Of a DNA stretch of 64,000 bases, positions 61,899 through 64,000 are shown piece by piece; position 1 is the first letter of the stretch, and the number at the start of each line of letters is the position of its first letter. The translations under genes and the position numbers were made by a program. Source of the stretch: Azospirillum lipoferum (GTDB taxonomy: Bacteria; Pseudomonadota; Alphaproteobacteria; Azospirillales; Azospirillaceae); NCBI RefSeq assembly GCF_024170005.1, contig NZ_JALJXJ010000024.1, positions 31,448 through 95,447 of the forward strand. Direction: 5' to 3'. The notes under the pieces are model-generated. The model did not search any database, was not told the DNA's origin, and saw nothing but the letters and a program-made list of their open reading frames with translations.

Positions 61899-63779
61899 TC
61901 AGGCCGTCTCCTGAAAAATGCGTTCGATCGCCCGGACCGACACCTCGTCGTCGAACAGAACGCCACTTCGCTCAAGGATGCGCCGCCGGACCTGGGCGCG
62001 CAGCAGCGAATCCGTGCCGAGCCGGACCGCCCGATCGACATAATCGGCCGGATCGCTCGCCACGCAGTCATCAAGCCCCATCAACGTGTAGAAGCCCAAG
62101 GTATGGCGTCCGCGCATAAAGGCGCCGGGCCAGGTCACCACCGGCGTACCGAAGGCCAGGGCCTCCAGGCTTGTCTTGCCACCGCTGTAATGGAACGGGT
62201 CGAGCATGACATCGGCATCGGCGGTCAATGCGATGAAATCCGCGGTCCCCAGACCCGGCAACAGGCGGATGCGACCGGCCACATCGGATCCCTTGGCGCC
62301 CAGCCGCCGCACCAGGGCTGCGCCCTGGTCGCGCGGATCGACAAAGACGAGGATGCCGTCACGGTCCCGCCGCAGAATGGCGACCAGGGCCTCGTCATAG
62401 TCGGGATGAATCTTGAACAGGCTCTGCGGACAGAGATAGAGCCGGCTTTCGGCGGGCAGACCGAAGTCGATGCGGGTCTTGCGCGGTTCGGCCAGCCGCG
62501 GGCGCCGGTAGCAGACGGTCGGGCCGGGCAAGCGGATCAGGCGTTCGCTGTAATGAACCGCGCCATCCTCCGGCTCCATCGCATCGCAGCTCAAGAAGAC
62601 GTCCAAGGTGGGAATGCCGGTGGTGTCCGGATGCCCCCAGCTCAGGCATTGCCACGGCGCCAGCCGGGCAAATGCGAGGAAATAGGTGAAGGGCGACATG
62701 CCGATGTCGGTATAGTAAAGGACGTCCAACCGCAACTCGGCGATGATGCGCCGTGCGGCATCGAGATCACTAGGAATGTCGACAGCGCGGTCCGCCACCA
62801 TGCGCAGGTGGCGCCGCAGGTCGTCGTCCGGCCCCGGCGTGAGGAACAGCACCACCTCGAAGCGCTCGCGCGACAGCCGCTCGATCAGCCCCTCGTTCAG
62901 CATGCCGATGGTGTGGTTGTGGAAATAGTCGGAGAGGAAGCCGACGCGGAGCCGCCGGCCGGCCCTGTCCTCCGCCCCGCCGGATTGTCCGGACTCCCGG
63001 CAATGCGCGGCGGTGTAGAGCAAGGAAGGGCAAGCTTCCCGGTACAAGGCAGCCAACTCCCCGTTCAGGGCGCGATTATCGAGCCCATGATAGGACAGGA
63101 AAAAGGAGGTGACGCCGACCTCGCGCAGCGGGTCCTCGATGCGCAGCCCGTGCCCGCGCGCCAGCTGCAGCACCGCGGCGCAATGGGCACGGCTTTCCTC
63201 GATTTCGGCCGCTGAGCGGGGAATGGTCGGCAAGGTCAGCGCCTCACGCACCAGAAGCCCGTCTCCTCCGCCCAGCCGCCAGGCCCGGCGGTAAGCCCGC
63301 CGCGCCTCATCCAGCTGGCCGGCACGCTGGGCAACGATGGCAACCTTGCGGTAGGCCTCCGACACGCCGGGTTCCAGCGCCACCCGGTGCTTCAAGGGAC
63401 TGAGCGCTTGTGGGTTATGGCCCTGCTCGCTCAGGCAGCTTCCCAGCCCGTCGAGCAACCGGACATCGCCCGGCCGCAGCCGCAAGGCGCGGTGGAAGGC
63501 CGCCGCCGCATCGGCTTTGGGGCCAAGGGAATGAAGCAGGATGGCTTGGTTCACTGCATAGACCGGCTGGCCCGGATCGAGAAGCATGGCCGTGCCGATA
63601 TGGGCCAGCCCCTCCTCGCCATGGCCGGATGCATACAAGGCGGTGCCGAGCATGTGCCGGGTGACGGCATGATCGGGCGCCAGCCGCAGCACCTCCCGCG
63701 CGAACACCGCTGCCTCGGTGAAGTGTCCGGCGGCATGAAGCCGCTGGGCATGGGTGAAGACATCTTGGATCGAGGCCAT
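61899..63779 (-). CDS. TPR-GT41-like glycosyltransferase
   Basis: 626 residues from ATG 63779 (MASIQDVF); the open frame begins at a GTG at 63794. About five TPRs (1-190), then a divergent OGT/SPINDLY-like domain: RRLRVGFLSDYFHNHTIGML, VLYYTDIGMSPFTYF, PWQCLSWGHPDTTGIPTLD, LYLCPQSLFKIHPDYDEAL and MLDPFHYSGGKTSLEALAFGTPVV. The motif HNHTIGML and the YTDIGM segment resemble the HMW1C/NGT-like branch as much as OGT, so N- or O-linked protein glycosylation are both possible. The GT41 superfamily call is firm. Confidence 0.88.
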   Translation of the reverse strand: MASIQDVFTHAQRLHAAGHFTEAAVFAREVLRLAPDHAVTRHMLGTALYASGHGEEGLAHIGTAMLLDPGQPVYAVNQAILLHSLGPKADAAAAFHRALRLRPGDVRLLDGLGSCLSEQGHNPQALSPLKHRVALEPGVSEAYRKVAIVAQRAGQLDEARRAYRRAWRLGGGDGLLVREALTLPTIPRSAAEIEESRAHCAAVLQLARGHGLRIEDPLREVGVTSFFLSYHGLDNRALNGELAALYREACPSLLYTAAHCRESGQSGGAEDRAGRRLRVGFLSDYFHNHTIGMLNEGLIERLSRERFEVVLFLTPGPDDDLRRHLRMVADRAVDIPSDLDAARRIIAELRLDVLYYTDIGMSPFTYFLAFARLAPWQCLSWGHPDTTGIPTLDVFLSCDAMEPEDGAVHYSERLIRLPGPTVCYRRPRLAEPRKTRIDFGLPAESRLYLCPQSLFKIHPDYDEALVAILRRDRDGILVFVDPRDQGAALVRRLGAKGSDVAGRIRLLPGLGTADFIALTADADVMLDPFHYSGGKTSLEALAFGTPVVTWPGAFMRGRHTLGFYTLMGLDDCVASDPADYVDRAVRLGTDSLLRAQVRRRILERSGVLFDDEVSVRAIERIFQETA

Positions 63780-63826
63780 CGGGAGCCGGAACACCGCTTG
63801 CCAGAATAGGTCCGCACAAAGAGAAA

Positions 63827-63848
63827 GGGGCGCCCTTGCGGGCGCCCC
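63827..63848. terminator. Bidirectional intrinsic terminator
   Basis: 9-bp perfect stem GGGGCGCCC / GGGCGCCCC with a TTGC loop, followed on the plus strand by CCTTTT. It lies 37 bp downstream of the minus-strand EF-hand gene's stop and just upstream of the TPR-GT41 gene, so it chiefly terminates the former. Confidence 0.8.
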
Positions 63849-63884
63849 TCCCTTTTACCGTGCTTGGGCTTCAGCCCCCAGCCA

Positions 63885-64000
63885 TCAACCGAGGTTGATG
63901 TCGGAGAGCGAGAGGACCGTGCCGTTGTAGACGCCGAGCAGGCGCACCTCGGTGGCGGCCACCTGGCCGTCGCCGTTGGTGTCGACCACCTGGTACAGAG
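63885..64000 (-). CDS. C-terminus of an EF-hand-containing protein (partial)
   Basis: Only the last 37 codons are inside the window; the gene continues beyond 64000. They encode a perfect EF-hand/dockerin-type calcium loop (DTNGDGQVAATE: Asp, Asn, Asp, Gly, Val and Glu in the canonical positions), then a beta-like tail ending LSLSDINLG. Proteins with such tails are often large, repetitive and exported, including by type I systems, but the rest is needed to say so. Confidence 0.7.
   Translation of the reverse strand, partial: LYQVVDTNGDGQVAATEVRLLGVYNGTVLSLSDINLG

Overview
The window looks like a chromosomal or megaplasmid segment of a GC-rich alphaproteobacterium. Codon use, the many TPR-glycosyltransferase fusions, the type I secretion pair and the FkbM/GT41/GT61-type enzymes suggest Azospirillum or a close Rhodospirillales relative. 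That is inference: no rRNA or tRNA is present to confirm it. Nearly every gene concerns surface-glycan or glycoprotein assembly. I found no tRNA, rRNA, CRISPR array or intact insertion sequence.

Region 1 (0-12.7 kb): two multidomain glycosyltransferases, a degenerate asparagine-synthetase homologue, an SHW-module methyltransferase, a small phage-tail-like cassette on the minus strand with its own promoter and leader hairpin, an FAD oxidoreductase, and an AT-rich NAD-dependent epimerase/reductase followed by a 105-bp repeat. Region 2 (12.8-18.3 kb, minus): a GT61-type transferase followed by rfbH, rfbF, rfbG and an rfbC-like epimerase, the last four joined by 4-nt stop/start overlaps. This cassette makes a CDP-3,6-dideoxyhexose precursor. 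Region 3 (18.7-37.2 kb): a transglutaminase-like protein, a radical SAM/SPASM protein, an AT-rich TPR protein, asnB, a GT4, a 2169-residue polymodular glycosyltransferase and a further probable glycosyltransferase. Region 4 (37.2-42.2 kb, minus): HlyB-type ABC exporter, HlyD-type adaptor and a Sel1-repeat protein in one operon. Region 5 (42.5-63.8 kb): a fucose-centred set with gmd, a gmd paralogue and fcl, GT10- and GT11-like fucosyltransferases fused to TPRs, two TPR-GT41 (O-GlcNAc-transferase-like) proteins, other TPR-GTs, three methyltransferases and a sugar formyltransferase-like protein. The window ends in the C-terminus of an EF-hand-containing protein read on the minus strand.

The most interesting signal is an unnamed module of about 80 residues (called SHW here), marked by GRYSHW and SDNSDPNxNGR. 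It occurs seven times in five neighbouring proteins that otherwise share no fold: a methyltransferase, a GT61, a transglutaminase-like protein, a radical SAM protein (three tandem copies) and a GT4. A second recurring module (GW...VDGR, beta-rich in appearance) occurs five times in three giant glycosyltransferases. SHW behaves like a shared targeting or recognition tag that would bring different modifying enzymes to one substrate.

A plausible overall reading, not proven here, is that the region builds activated sugars (CDP-dideoxyhexose, GDP-fucose and possibly GDP-6-deoxy relatives), assembles and decorates them by amidation, methylation and formylation, and attaches them to a polysaccharide or to protein acceptors recognised by the TPR-GTs.
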